Source of the DNA: Chloroflexota bacterium
Lineage (GTDB): Bacteria; Chloroflexota; Dehalococcoidia; Lucifugimonadales; Lucifugimonadaceae
Assembly: GCA_030831265.1 (NCBI GenBank)
Contig: JAURLM010000044.1
Location: 1-9,616, forward strand
Reading direction: 5' to 3'
Length of the DNA stretch: 9,616 nucleotides
Shown here: positions 1 to 6,621 of the stretch, piece after piece
Position numbering within the stretch: position 1 is the stretch's first letter
Layout of the letters: each line of letters starts with the position of its first letter
Translations under genes and position numbers: made by a program
The notes under the pieces: generated by a model
Told to the model about the DNA's origin: nothing
Seen by the model: only the letters and a program-made list of their open reading frames with translations
Database searches by the model: none

Positions 1-2
1 AC

Positions 3-1076
3 AAGAAGCGTCGGCATGAACGCGAAGGTCGGCGCGGTCCACACCCGGAAATCCCGCTATACACGTCAGAGGACGCAGAGGCGGTTACCGAGCATTTTTC
101 GCCAGTCGCCTACGGAGAATCGTTAAAAGTCGGCCATGAGATAACAGCGGAGTTGCATGACGCCGGGCACATTCTCGGTGCAGCCACCATTCAACTTGAC
201 CTCGGCAAACGTGACCGGCGCAGGGTCATCTTCTCTAGCGACATGGGCCAGTGGGACAAGCCGCTCCTGCACGACCCCCAAACCTACAAACAGGCTGACT
301 ACGTGGTTGTAGAGTCAACCTACGGTGACAGGCTGCACGAAGACGGAGGACATATCGAGGACAGGCTGTCTGAAGTCATCACCGAGACAGCTAAACGAGG
401 CGGGAACATAGTCATCCCGTCATTCGCAGTCGAGCGCGCCCAGGAAGTGCTCTATTACCTGAAGAAACTCATGGCAGACCGCCGTATCCCGCGGCTAATG
501 ACGTTTGTCGATAGTCCGATGGCAACCAACGTGACTCATGTCTTCGGTCGTCACCCGGAAATTCTTGACCCCAGGCTGACTGAAGCCATACAGAGAGGGG
601 ATTCTCCATTTGACTTTCCCAGCCTCAAGTTCGTTCGCACAGTAGATGAATCGAAGGCGATCAACGCCATCAAAGGCAGCGTCATCATCATCGCAGGCGC
701 CGGCATGTGCAACGGTGGTCGAATCAAACACCACCTCGTCAACAACATCAGTGATCCCAATTCCACCGTCCTGTTCGTCGGTTACCAGGCTGAAGGAACG
801 CTCGGCCGTCACATTTCCAGCGGTGGCAACCCCGTACGAATACTTGGTGAATCGTGCAACGTGAACGCCCGTATCGTTGACATGCAGCTTTTTTCAGCCC
901 ACGCAGACCGGGACGGACTCATGCGCTGGCTGCAAGCACTCGAAACACCTCCAAGAGAAGTCTTCGTCGTGCATGGCGAAGACGATGCGTCAACATCTTT
1001 CGCCAGCTATCTCAACGAGAAGACCGGTTGGAAAACCACCTGCCCAGACTACGGTGAATCCTTTCCGCTCAAGTAG
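3..1076 (+). CDS. Beta-CASP metallo-beta-lactamase RNA-processing exonuclease (5' truncated)
   Basis: This is the C-terminal 357 codons of a cytoplasmic MBL-fold/beta-CASP nuclease of the YSH1/CPSF-like type, which cleaves RNA using two zinc ions. The frame is open from base 3, so the start and the HxHxDH metal motif lie before the window. Visible hallmarks, in order, are HDAGH (156-170, metal His), SSDMGQW (Asp motif, about 234-254), VVESTYGDR, the beta-CASP segment with IPSFAVERAQE and FVDSPMA, GAGMCNGGR (696-722), VGYQAEGTLGR, SAHADRDG (motif C His, about 897-920) and VVHGEDD near the end. The region before HDAGH, with EIPLYTSEDAE, matches the usual linker of this family, so the TTG at 153 is not the true start. 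The gene ends in TAG and an 87-base gap separates it from the next gene. The family assignment is firm; whether the substrate is mRNA or another RNA is not visible. Confidence 0.93.
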   Translation, partial: KKRRHEREGRRGPHPEIPLYTSEDAEAVTEHFSPVAYGESLKVGHEITAELHDAGHILGAATIQLDLGKRDRRRVIFSSDMGQWDKPLLHDPQTYKQADYVVVESTYGDRLHEDGGHIEDRLSEVITETAKRGGNIVIPSFAVERAQEVLYYLKKLMADRRIPRLMTFVDSPMATNVTHVFGRHPEILDPRLTEAIQRGDSPFDFPSLKFVRTVDESKAINAIKGSVIIIAGAGMCNGGRIKHHLVNNISDPNSTVLFVGYQAEGTLGRHISSGGNPVRILGESCNVNARIVDMQLFSAHADRDGLMRWLQALETPPREVFVVHGEDDASTSFASYLNEKTGWKTTCPDYGESFPLK

Positions 1077-1163
1077 CAACGCAGTGCAGCGGGAGCCCCC
1101 GTCGCCCGGACACGGCGCTAAACTGCGCACAAACGCAAACATCCCATCCACAGAGACGAAAAA

Positions 1164-2336
1164 ATGAAAATCACCGCAGTAAAAACCTTCCTCGTCGATG
1201 GCGTATTCCGCCCGTGGACCTTCGTCAAAGTCGAAACCGACGAAGGGACGGTCGGATGGGGAGACTGCACAGACTGGGACGCCGCACCAGCCATAGCAGC
1301 CACGGTCGAACTGCTGGGTGAACGGATGATCGGCAAGGACCCCATGCGTGCGGAAGACGCATGGTGGAGCCTTATTGGCTATATGCAGCGACAGAACGGC
1401 GGCATCGCATATAAAGCGGCGTCAGGCATCGACTCCGCTCTCTGGGACATCCGCGGAAAAGTCCTGAACGCACCGGTGTGGCAGTTGCTGGGCGGCAAGA
1501 TGCGAGATGAGCTGCGGATGTACTGGACACACTGCGTTTCCAACCGCGCCCGCTATGCCGAACAACTGGGAGTCCCGCCCGTCAAGTCAACCGATGACAT
1601 CCGCAAGATGTGCGAGGAGATCAAGCAGAAGGGCTACACCGCACTTAAAACCAACATCTTCGCCCTCGATGACGTTCCCGGCTCTGACAAACTCGGACGC
1701 AGCATGGGAGCGACATCCGGCCACCAGGCAACACCGATAGCCCTCCGCTCGGCAGAGGCCATTGTGGGAACTCTGCGTGAAGAACTCGGCCCGGACGTGG
1801 GCATCGCGCTCGACACCGCGCTTAACTTCCGGCTGGGCGGTGCAATCAAGCTTGCACGAACGCTTGAGCCCTACGACATGATGTGGCTGGAGACCGAGAC
1901 CTTCGATCCCGGCTCACTGCGAACTGTCCGTGAGTCCACCACAACGACCATCTGCACGGGCGAAAGCCTGTTCGGCATCGAGGGCTACAAGCCGTTCCTG
2001 GAGAAGTACGCGCAGGACGTGATAATGCCTGACTTCGCGTGGAACGGCGTCACGATGGGACGCAAGGTGTGTGATCTAGCGTTGGCCTACGACACGCCAA
2101 TCGCCCCGCACAACTGCCATTCGCCAATGAACACGCTGGTTTCGGCGAACATCTGCGCATCCATCAAGAATTTCTACGTGCTGGAGTTCGACGAGGATGA
2201 CGCCCCGTGGCGTGACGACCTGATGACGCACCCGTTTGAGATCAACAACGGCTACCTCAAGGTGCCAGACCATCCCGGCCTTGGCTCAGACCTGATCGAA
2301 AGCGAATTGATCAAACACGCCTGGACGGGGTACTGA
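1164..2336 (+). CDS. Enolase-superfamily (mandelate racemase/galactonate dehydratase-like) enzyme, paralogue 1
   Basis: This 390-residue protein has the normal length and layout of COG4948 enzymes. An N-terminal capping domain (about 1-120) precedes a modified TIM barrel that abstracts a proton alpha to a carboxylate, usually of a sugar acid, with Mg2+. The likely metal ligands are D217, E243 and E267 (in CTGES). D290 (MPDF) and H316 (APHN) form the probable His-Asp dyad on the last strands. The second-strand motif is K162-T-N164, the KxN form also seen in D-galactonate dehydratase DgoD rather than the KxK of mandelate racemase. The position that carries the DFHGR histidine in DgoD reads D-T-A-L-N here, so one DgoD acid/base residue is absent and the substrate cannot be named. 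The ATG start gives MKITAVKTF, a typical family N terminus; only a weak AGAG precedes it. It may be co-transcribed with the RNase gene, but no promoter or terminator between them is clear. Confidence 0.9.
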   Translation: MKITAVKTFLVDGVFRPWTFVKVETDEGTVGWGDCTDWDAAPAIAATVELLGERMIGKDPMRAEDAWWSLIGYMQRQNGGIAYKAASGIDSALWDIRGKVLNAPVWQLLGGKMRDELRMYWTHCVSNRARYAEQLGVPPVKSTDDIRKMCEEIKQKGYTALKTNIFALDDVPGSDKLGRSMGATSGHQATPIALRSAEAIVGTLREELGPDVGIALDTALNFRLGGAIKLARTLEPYDMMWLETETFDPGSLRTVRESTTTTICTGESLFGIEGYKPFLEKYAQDVIMPDFAWNGVTMGRKVCDLALAYDTPIAPHNCHSPMNTLVSANICASIKNFYVLEFDEDDAPWRDDLMTHPFEINNGYLKVPDHPGLGSDLIESELIKHAWTGY

Positions 2337-2371
2337 TCAGGAAGTTGCCCCGGTTCCCTCATCCAATCTCC

Positions 2372-2400
2372 TGTCATCCCGACCGAAGCGGAGGGATCTT
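2372..2400. repeat. REP-like palindromic element
   Basis: The sequence carries ATCCC (2376-2380) and GGGAT (2393-2397) as inverted arms around an inner CCG-AAG-CGG, preceded by TGTC and followed by CTT. The pattern closely resembles short interspersed palindromes of the form TCATCC-GA-CGAAGCG-AGGATCT that I recall as scattered between genes in several phyla, including Chloroflexota. It lies between two genes that converge on it (ends at 2336 and 2463), a usual place for such elements. Only one copy is visible here, so its repeat status is inferred from resemblance. It has no T-run and is a poor candidate terminator. Confidence 0.55.
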
Positions 2401-2462
2401 ACCGCTCGACGCCTTCGCCACATCCATTTCCACAGAGTGACCACCGATAACTCACCGGCCAC

Positions 2463-2555
2463 TCAACCCTTCGCCGTCATCAGGTATGCGGCCCAGCCGC
2501 GCATGAACAGCGAATCGTTCAGATCACCTGCCAGTCGTTCAATCTCAAAATAATC
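2463..2555 (-). other. Out-of-frame C-terminal tail of the methyltransferase
   Basis: Reading the minus strand from 2555 in the frame one base away from the methyltransferase gives 30 residues beginning DYFEIERLAGD, continuing through FMRGWAAYLMT, and ending at TGA (2463-2465). EIERL and a closing GWAAYLM stretch are what I expect at the end of this methyltransferase family, where strands 6 and 7 complete the fold. The junction is a run of five G on the minus strand (2555-2559); four G would give ...YFGDYFEIERL without interruption. Losing one T from the nearby four-T run would also rejoin the frames, giving ...YFGGLFEIERL. Confidence 0.75.
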
Positions 2556-3072
2556 CCCCGAAATACTTCTCAACTTCGCCCGGCTCAAGAGCAGGTGGGC
2601 CGAATGGCCTCAGAACGACGGTCATGCATCGTTCCCAGCGTCGAAGTTCCCACTCGAAGCACCAGAACAGGAATTTCGTTCCCGGCTGTATCAGCTTTCT
2701 CACCGTCTCGACATACGGAGCGCGGTCCTTCTTCTTGAGATCATCGAAAGTGCCGTAGTCGACCAGCAGATCGAAAGTTCCATCGACATGCTGTAGTCCG
2801 GTGAGGTTGTCGACATGGAATTCCACGTCAACTCCGGCAGCCAAAGCCCTGTCTTGAGCTTTGCGTATCGCAGAGGCGGCAAAGTCGACTCCGACGGCGT
2901 TGAAACCGTGTTTCGCAAGGAAGATCCAGTTATCACCGATACCGCATCCGAGGTCGATCGCCCTGCCCGGCTGCAACCGTCCCGATTCAACGAGTTGAAT
3001 CAGTTCTTCACGCGGTGCGCCGGACCACGGCGGGGTCCCCCATCGGTACCACAGTTCGTACATCAATCTCAC
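2545..3072 (-). CDS. Class I SAM-dependent methyltransferase, frame broken near C terminus
   Basis: This is a Rossmann-fold methyltransferase of unknown substrate. With a GTG start at 3072 the open part is 175 residues. Motif I is IDLGCGIGD (residues 39-47), the acidic end of strand 2 is GVDFAASAI (D63), and FDLLVDYGTFDDL (about 100-112) covers motif IV. The N-terminal MYELWYRWGTPPW is typical of a small bacterial methyltransferase group. The frame stays open upstream to a GTG at 3252, but the 3072 GTG has AGGAGG exactly 7 bases before it and gives the family's usual N terminus. The protein stops abruptly after YFGGLF. Removing one base restores a 30-residue conserved-looking tail (see 2463-2555), for about 202 residues in total. 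It may be a sequencing or assembly indel, a recent mutation, or less likely a recoded gene. It is divergent from the second enolase gene. Confidence 0.85.
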   Translation of the reverse strand: MRLMYELWYRWGTPPWSGAPREELIQLVESGRLQPGRAIDLGCGIGDNWIFLAKHGFNAVGVDFAASAIRKAQDRALAAGVDVEFHVDNLTGLQHVDGTFDLLVDYGTFDDLKKKDRAPYVETVRKLIQPGTKFLFWCFEWELRRWERCMTVVLRPFGPPALEPGEVEKYFGGLF

Positions 3073-3079
3073 TGGTATG

Positions 3080-3085
3080 CCTCCT
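3080..3085 (-). promoter_or_regulatory. Ribosome binding site deciding the methyltransferase GTG start
   Basis: A perfect AGGAGG on the minus strand lies 7 bases before the GTG at 3072-3070. No comparable site was noticed upstream of the GTG at 3252, which would add 60 residues. This favours the shorter protein. Confidence 0.8.
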
Positions 3086-3289
3086 GATCTTCGTCCTTCC
3101 AGCGGGCCACGCAAGTCTAGCGCGTCCGGGCACGTGGACCATATCTTCACGTATTCGGCCTCCCGTTCCCCCATTCCTACCGCATAATAGGCGGACACAT
3201 TTCTGTGATCGCCCATGGAATGGCGCTCACAAACGTACTTCGAGCCATCCACAGCCCGCTTAGCTGGCAGATTGCTCGTCTATCCCCCC

Positions 3290-3294
3290 AGGAG
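3290..3294 (+). promoter_or_regulatory. Ribosome binding site deciding the TTG start of enolase paralogue 2
   Basis: AGGAG followed by a 7-base spacer (AAGAAAC) leads into TTG at 3302. The upstream in-frame ATG at 3215 would add 29 residues that look non-native (rich in Arg and Pro) and lacks such a site. Confidence 0.78.
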
Positions 3295-3301
3295 AAGAAA
3301 C

Positions 3302-4597
3302 TTGGCCGAATCCCATCTCGAAGGCGTGCGAACCGCTTCGAACCCGTCAGACCTGAAGATCACAGACATGCGCATCTCCGTCGTCGGAGAAGGCGGCTGG
3401 CGATGGCCGATCATCCGTATCTACACAAACCAGGGTCTCGTTGGCATCGGTGAAGTCCGAGACGGAGCATCTGGCCGTTACGCCCTCATGCTCAAGAGCA
3501 GGATCCTGGGCGAAAACCCCTGCAATGTGGACAAGCTATTCCGCATCATCAAGCAGTTCGGCGGTCACGGCAGACTCGGCGGTGGTGTCTGTGGTGTCGA
3601 GATGGCGCTCATGGACCTCGCAGGCAAGGCATACGGCGTTCCTGCCTACATGCTGGCAGGCGGCGGCAAGTTCCGTGACAAGATCCGTGTTTACGCAGAC
3701 ACGCCATCCCTGAAGGACCCGGAAGAGATGGGCAAGTCCCTCAAAGGTCGCATGGACCGCGGCTTCACATTCCTGAAGATGGACATCGGCGTATGGATTG
3801 CCGAGCAGATCGAAGGTGGCGTTGTGGCCCACCGACCAATGGCAGAAGTTGCCAACACGATGCACCCGTTCACCGGCATCCAGATCACCGACAAGGGCAT
3901 CGACGCAATGGTCGAGTACGTCCGGGTCGTCCGTGACATCGTCGGATACGAGATTCCTATCGCAACAGACCACTTCGGCCACATCGGGCTGGAGAGCTGC
4001 ATCCGCATCGGCAAGGCCCTGGACCAGTTCTCGCTGGCATGGTACGAGGACATGATCCCGTGGCAGTACACCAACCAGTGGCGCCAGCTCAAGGAAGCTG
4101 TCGACACCCCGGTCTGCACAGGTGAGGACATCTACCTGAAGGAAGGCTTCAAGCCGCTGCTTGAGGCCGAGGCTATCTCCGTGGTTCACCCGGACCTCGC
4201 CACTTCAGGCGGTATCGTTGAGACCAAGAAGATTGGTGACATGGCGGAAGACTACGGTATTCCAATGGCAATGCATCAGGCTGGTTCGCCTGTGGTCGCA
4301 ATGGCAAACGTCCACTGCGCCGCAGCAACCAACAACTTCATCGGCCTTGAGATGCACTCCGTAGACCTGCCCTGGTGGGACTCGCTGGTTGAAGGCATAA
4401 GCAAGCCAGTTATCGACCGCGGCTACGTGGCCGTACCGGAGACTCCTGGACTCGGCATCGAGCTGAACGAAGAGGCGGTCAAGGAGCACCTTGCCAGGGC
4501 CTCAGAGCGTCGCCCGGGCAACCCTTACCCGGAGGGCTTCTTCGAGCCGACGGACGAATGGGACGCACTGGATTCACACGACCGCGTCTGGAGCTAA
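3302..4597 (+). CDS. Enolase-superfamily (mandelate racemase/muconate lactonizing-like) enzyme, paralogue 2
   Basis: This 431-residue COG4948 protein probably works as a Mg2+-dependent acid sugar dehydratase or racemase; the substrate is unknown. The capping domain starts at KITDMRI (residue 19), after a short polar extension. Barrel landmarks are FLK159-M-D161 (KxD instead of KxK or KxN), D223-H224-F-G-H227, E249 (WYED), E275 (CTGED), D298 (HPDLATSGG) and H325 (AMHQ). D223, E249 and E275 are the probable metal ligands, and D298/H325 the dyad. The D-H-F-G-H order differs from the DFHGR of galactonate dehydratase. The C-terminal tail after residue 385 is rich in charged and aromatic residues and ends DRVWS. 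The start is TTG, chosen from the ribosome binding site at 3290. A hairpin terminator follows at 4631. It is clearly diverged from paralogue 1 across the barrel, so this is not a recent tandem duplication. Confidence 0.9.
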   Translation: MAESHLEGVRTASNPSDLKITDMRISVVGEGGWRWPIIRIYTNQGLVGIGEVRDGASGRYALMLKSRILGENPCNVDKLFRIIKQFGGHGRLGGGVCGVEMALMDLAGKAYGVPAYMLAGGGKFRDKIRVYADTPSLKDPEEMGKSLKGRMDRGFTFLKMDIGVWIAEQIEGGVVAHRPMAEVANTMHPFTGIQITDKGIDAMVEYVRVVRDIVGYEIPIATDHFGHIGLESCIRIGKALDQFSLAWYEDMIPWQYTNQWRQLKEAVDTPVCTGEDIYLKEGFKPLLEAEAISVVHPDLATSGGIVETKKIGDMAEDYGIPMAMHQAGSPVVAMANVHCAAATNNFIGLEMHSVDLPWWDSLVEGISKPVIDRGYVAVPETPGLGIELNEEAVKEHLARASERRPGNPYPEGFFEPTDEWDALDSHDRVWS

Positions 4598-4630
4598 CCT
4601 CCGCCGGTACTGTCCAATACGAAACAAACA

Positions 4631-4665
4631 ACAGGCCTCCTCCCCTCACCGGGACGGAGGCCTGT
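4631..4665 (+). terminator. Hairpin terminator after enolase paralogue 2
   Basis: The arms ACAGGCCTCC (4631-4640) and GGAGGCCTGT (4656-4665) are perfectly complementary. An inner TCCC/GGGA extends the stem with a bulged C, leaving a loop of about 6 bases. An A-rich tract lies just before it and only a weak CTGTT tract after it, so it may act in both directions or be only moderately efficient. It sits 33 bases after the stop codon. Confidence 0.7.
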
Positions 4666-4852
4666 CTGTTCATGCAGCAAACCGCGCACGAATCCCCGAA
4701 CCAGTTGACGCAGATGCACGCTACTTGCAGAACCTGTCCACGTCACCCTGTGCTCGTTCAAATACGCTGCACATTCTCCAAGCAATCCGTTAGCGGGTAA
4801 CGCAGACTTTCTAGCATCAAGAATCACTGCGGTCTTCAGACATATTCTTCGT

Positions 4853-4857
4853 AAGGA
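4853..4857 (+). promoter_or_regulatory. Ribosome binding site of the collagen-like lipoprotein
   Basis: AAGGA lies 9 bases before the ATG at 4867. The 190 or so bases between the preceding terminator and this site must hold the promoter, but no convincing -35/-10 pair stands out. Confidence 0.65.
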
Positions 4858-4866
4858 CCTACTGCA

Positions 4867-6537
4867 ATGTTGACCAAGTTCTACATGTACGCGTCACCCA
4901 TCAGTGCGCGCCTCATATCCACTCTCATCCTTGGCATGCTGATAGCCACTGCTGTCGCATGTTCCGGGTCGCAGGGTGTAGCTGGCCCAACAGGTGCTCA
5001 GGGCCCAACGGGTGAGACAGGACCAGCTGGCCCACGAGGCTTCCCCGGTGAGATCGGCCCCGCTGGTCCCGCCGGTCCACAGGGCTTCCCCGGCCCGCAG
5101 GGTGAGGTTGGCCCAATGGTCGACATTGTCGGAGGTCCCGGCTTTACCGTTACCGAGATCAGCGACGCTATCCGAGAAGTAAGCGTCGATTTCGCAGGTA
5201 ACGGCTCGGCGGACACCGCATCTCACTCAGACCACAACCATGACGGCGTCTACGTGACAGCCGCTGAGCTAGAGGCGCCCGGTGGTCAGTTGGTCAACTG
5301 GACGAACCTGTTCAATGTTCCATTCAACGCTGATTCAGACATTCTTGGCAGCCTGAGCTGCGCCAGTGGCCAGGTAGCCCAGTGGACAGGCTCTGCATGG
5401 GCATGCGCAACCATGTCAGGTGGCAGTGGGTCAACACCCTCCGCATCCGGGGACCTCGCTCCGCGTGCGAACACAGTAACCACTCTCGCCACCGGTTTCG
5501 AGGCGGGTGAGCGCACATCTGCAATCATTGGTGCAGATGGACTGCCTTTCATCGTGTACTCAAACCTGGATATCCGAGCAATTTACGTTGCACACTGCAA
5601 CGAAATTAGCTGTAAGTCGTTCACAACTACTCGGCTCGACCCGGATCCCGCTACCGGTTCATACAGCTCGGTAGCACTTGGCACGGACGGCTTGCCGATC
5701 ATCAGCTACTACGACCTCGACAAGCAGGACCTGAAGGTTGCTCACTGTGACAACGTCGCCTGCACATCGTCCACCCGCACGACCATCGATTCCGCCGGGT
5801 TTGTCGGCTACCACAACTCGATAGCCATCATGCCTGACGGGTTTGCTGCCATCGCTTACGAAGACCGTACCAACGGCGACCTGAAATACGCTCGGTGTCG
5901 ATCACTGCTGTGCACCAGTCCCGTCATCTCGACGCTGGACTCCACAAACGCTGTTGGGCAGTACGCATCACTGGCTCTCGGAGTCGACGGCCTGCCAATC
6001 ATCAGCTACCACGACGTGACGAACAGCGACCTTATGGTTGCGCACTGCAGCAACGTAGACTGCACTTCGGCAGTCTTCACCCGGCTGGTTGCAACCGGGG
6101 CTGTCGGCCAGTACACGGACATCCTGATAGGCTCCACCGGTCTGCCGCTGATCTTCTACTTCGATGCCACAGACACCGCAGCAAAGGTTGCGATCTGCGA
6201 CAACATGAAGTGTGACAGCGCTGGTTCAGCGACCCTTGCTGGAACGGGCGGAACTTTCGGACGCTGGAGCTCCGCTGCACTCGGTAAAGACGGTTTGCCG
6301 ATCGTGGTATTCGAAGACCAGTCTCCGAATGACCTGATCGTTGCACACTGTTCTGATGCCACATGCACAACCGCTACGACTATCACAGCTGATTCAACCG
6401 GTGTGACCGGACAGAAGCTGTCTGTAATCGTTGGAATCGACGGTAACCCGTTGATCGTGTTCAACTCATTCGACACCCAGTCGTTGAAGGTGATGCACTG
6501 CAGCAACGAGTTCTGCGCTCCGTTCTTCAAACGCTAG
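4867..6537 (+). CDS. Collagen-like lipoprotein with seven Cys-X4-Cys repeats (putative beta-propeller)
   Basis: This 556-residue protein should be exported and lipid-anchored. A basic N terminus and hydrophobic segment (about 16-31) end in the lipobox-like A-V-A-C32. Residues 37-84 are 16 uninterrupted Gly-X-Y triplets rich in GPA, GPQ and GFP, expected to form a trimeric collagen-like stalk. Then come a spacer with a His/Asp cluster (HSDHNHDG, 120-127), a two-Cys segment (C165, C180; GQVAQWTGSAWAC) of a kind seen in other collagen-like and tail-fibre proteins, and a Ser/Gly linker. From about 203 to the end, seven repeats of about 50 residues follow the pattern DGLPIISYYD...DLKVAHC-X4-C. Seven such beta-rich repeats suggest one seven-bladed propeller; this is inferred. 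Function is unknown: surface adhesion, ligand binding or a polymer-degrading enzyme are all possible, and no catalytic motif is visible. It is a single gene bounded by terminators on both sides. Confidence 0.85.
   Translation: MLTKFYMYASPISARLISTLILGMLIATAVACSGSQGVAGPTGAQGPTGETGPAGPRGFPGEIGPAGPAGPQGFPGPQGEVGPMVDIVGGPGFTVTEISDAIREVSVDFAGNGSADTASHSDHNHDGVYVTAAELEAPGGQLVNWTNLFNVPFNADSDILGSLSCASGQVAQWTGSAWACATMSGGSGSTPSASGDLAPRANTVTTLATGFEAGERTSAIIGADGLPFIVYSNLDIRAIYVAHCNEISCKSFTTTRLDPDPATGSYSSVALGTDGLPIISYYDLDKQDLKVAHCDNVACTSSTRTTIDSAGFVGYHNSIAIMPDGFAAIAYEDRTNGDLKYARCRSLLCTSPVISTLDSTNAVGQYASLALGVDGLPIISYHDVTNSDLMVAHCSNVDCTSAVFTRLVATGAVGQYTDILIGSTGLPLIFYFDATDTAAKVAICDNMKCDSAGSATLAGTGGTFGRWSSAALGKDGLPIVVFEDQSPNDLIVAHCSDATCTTATTITADSTGVTGQKLSVIVGIDGNPLIVFNSFDTQSLKVMHCSNEFCAPFFKR
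4975..5118 (+). repeat. Collagen-type Gly-X-Y triplet tract (16 triplets)
   Basis: Every third residue from G37 to G82 is Gly, and Pro is common in the X position (GPT, GPA, GPQ, GFP). At DNA level this is a 9-base-scale periodic GGN/CCN tract. Such tracts often vary in length between strains because they recombine. Confidence 0.9.
5473..6534 (+). repeat. Seven tandem ~50-residue Cys-X4-Cys repeats
   Basis: The Cys pairs are at residues 244/249, 294/299, 344/349, 394/399, 444/449, 495/500 and 545/550, so the period is 50 residues with one 51-residue step. Each unit holds a GxDGLPxIxYxD strand pair, then D-L-x-V-A-H-C-x4-C. Units 2 and 4 are the most alike. Units 1, 3, 5 and 7 have lost parts of the consensus, but all keep both cysteines. 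Confidence 0.88.
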
Positions 6538-6564
6538 GGAACTCCCTGGGCAACCGAACTATGA

Positions 6565-6594
6565 GAAGGGCCGAAGCTAAAGCTTCGGCCCTTC
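6565..6594. terminator. Perfect hairpin terminator shared by convergent genes
   Basis: GAAGGGCCGAAGCT (6565-6578) and AGCTTCGGCCCTTC (6581-6594) are perfect inverted arms of 14 bases around AA. On the plus strand GTTTTG follows, giving a reasonable Rho-independent terminator for the lipoprotein gene. On the minus strand only TCTCAT follows, so termination of the folate/methionine gene is likely weaker. The hairpin lies between stop codons at 6537 and 6622. Confidence 0.85.
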
Positions 6595-6621
6595 GTTTTG
6601 CCTGAAGAAAACTGTTCCCTG

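Noticed and set aside
153..155. TTG as the start of the beta-CASP nuclease
   Set aside because: The frame is open back to base 3 and the upstream residues match the family, so the gene is truncated by the window edge.
2372..2400. Rho-independent terminator for enolase paralogue 1
   Set aside because: The stem is interrupted and no T-run follows on either strand; a REP-like element fits better.
3183..3189. CATAAT (plus) / TATTAT (minus) as a -10 box between the divergent genes
   Set aside because: Neither orientation has a recognisable -35 at 16-18 bases.
3536..4189. 217-codon minus-strand open frame
   Set aside because: It lies antisense to enolase paralogue 2, whose active-site motifs are all intact; its translation shows no recognisable domain.
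1164..4597. Recent tandem duplication of the enolase gene
   Set aside because: The two proteins differ in length and in all active-site motifs, so they are old paralogues or separate acquisitions.
4705..4733. Possible promoter TTGACG-17-CAGAAC before the lipoprotein gene
   Set aside because: The -35 is good but CAGAAC is a poor -10, and the distance to the gene is long. Not strong enough to annotate.
4975..5118. CRISPR-like short periodic repeats
   Set aside because: The periodicity is that of Gly-X-Y codons in an open frame, with no spacers.
4998..5216. Minus-strand open frame that also reads as a Gly/Pro-rich collagen-like peptide
   Set aside because: GGN and CCN codons are reverse complements, so the antisense of a Gly-Pro tract looks collagen-like by itself. 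It has no ribosome binding site and lies inside the lipoprotein gene.
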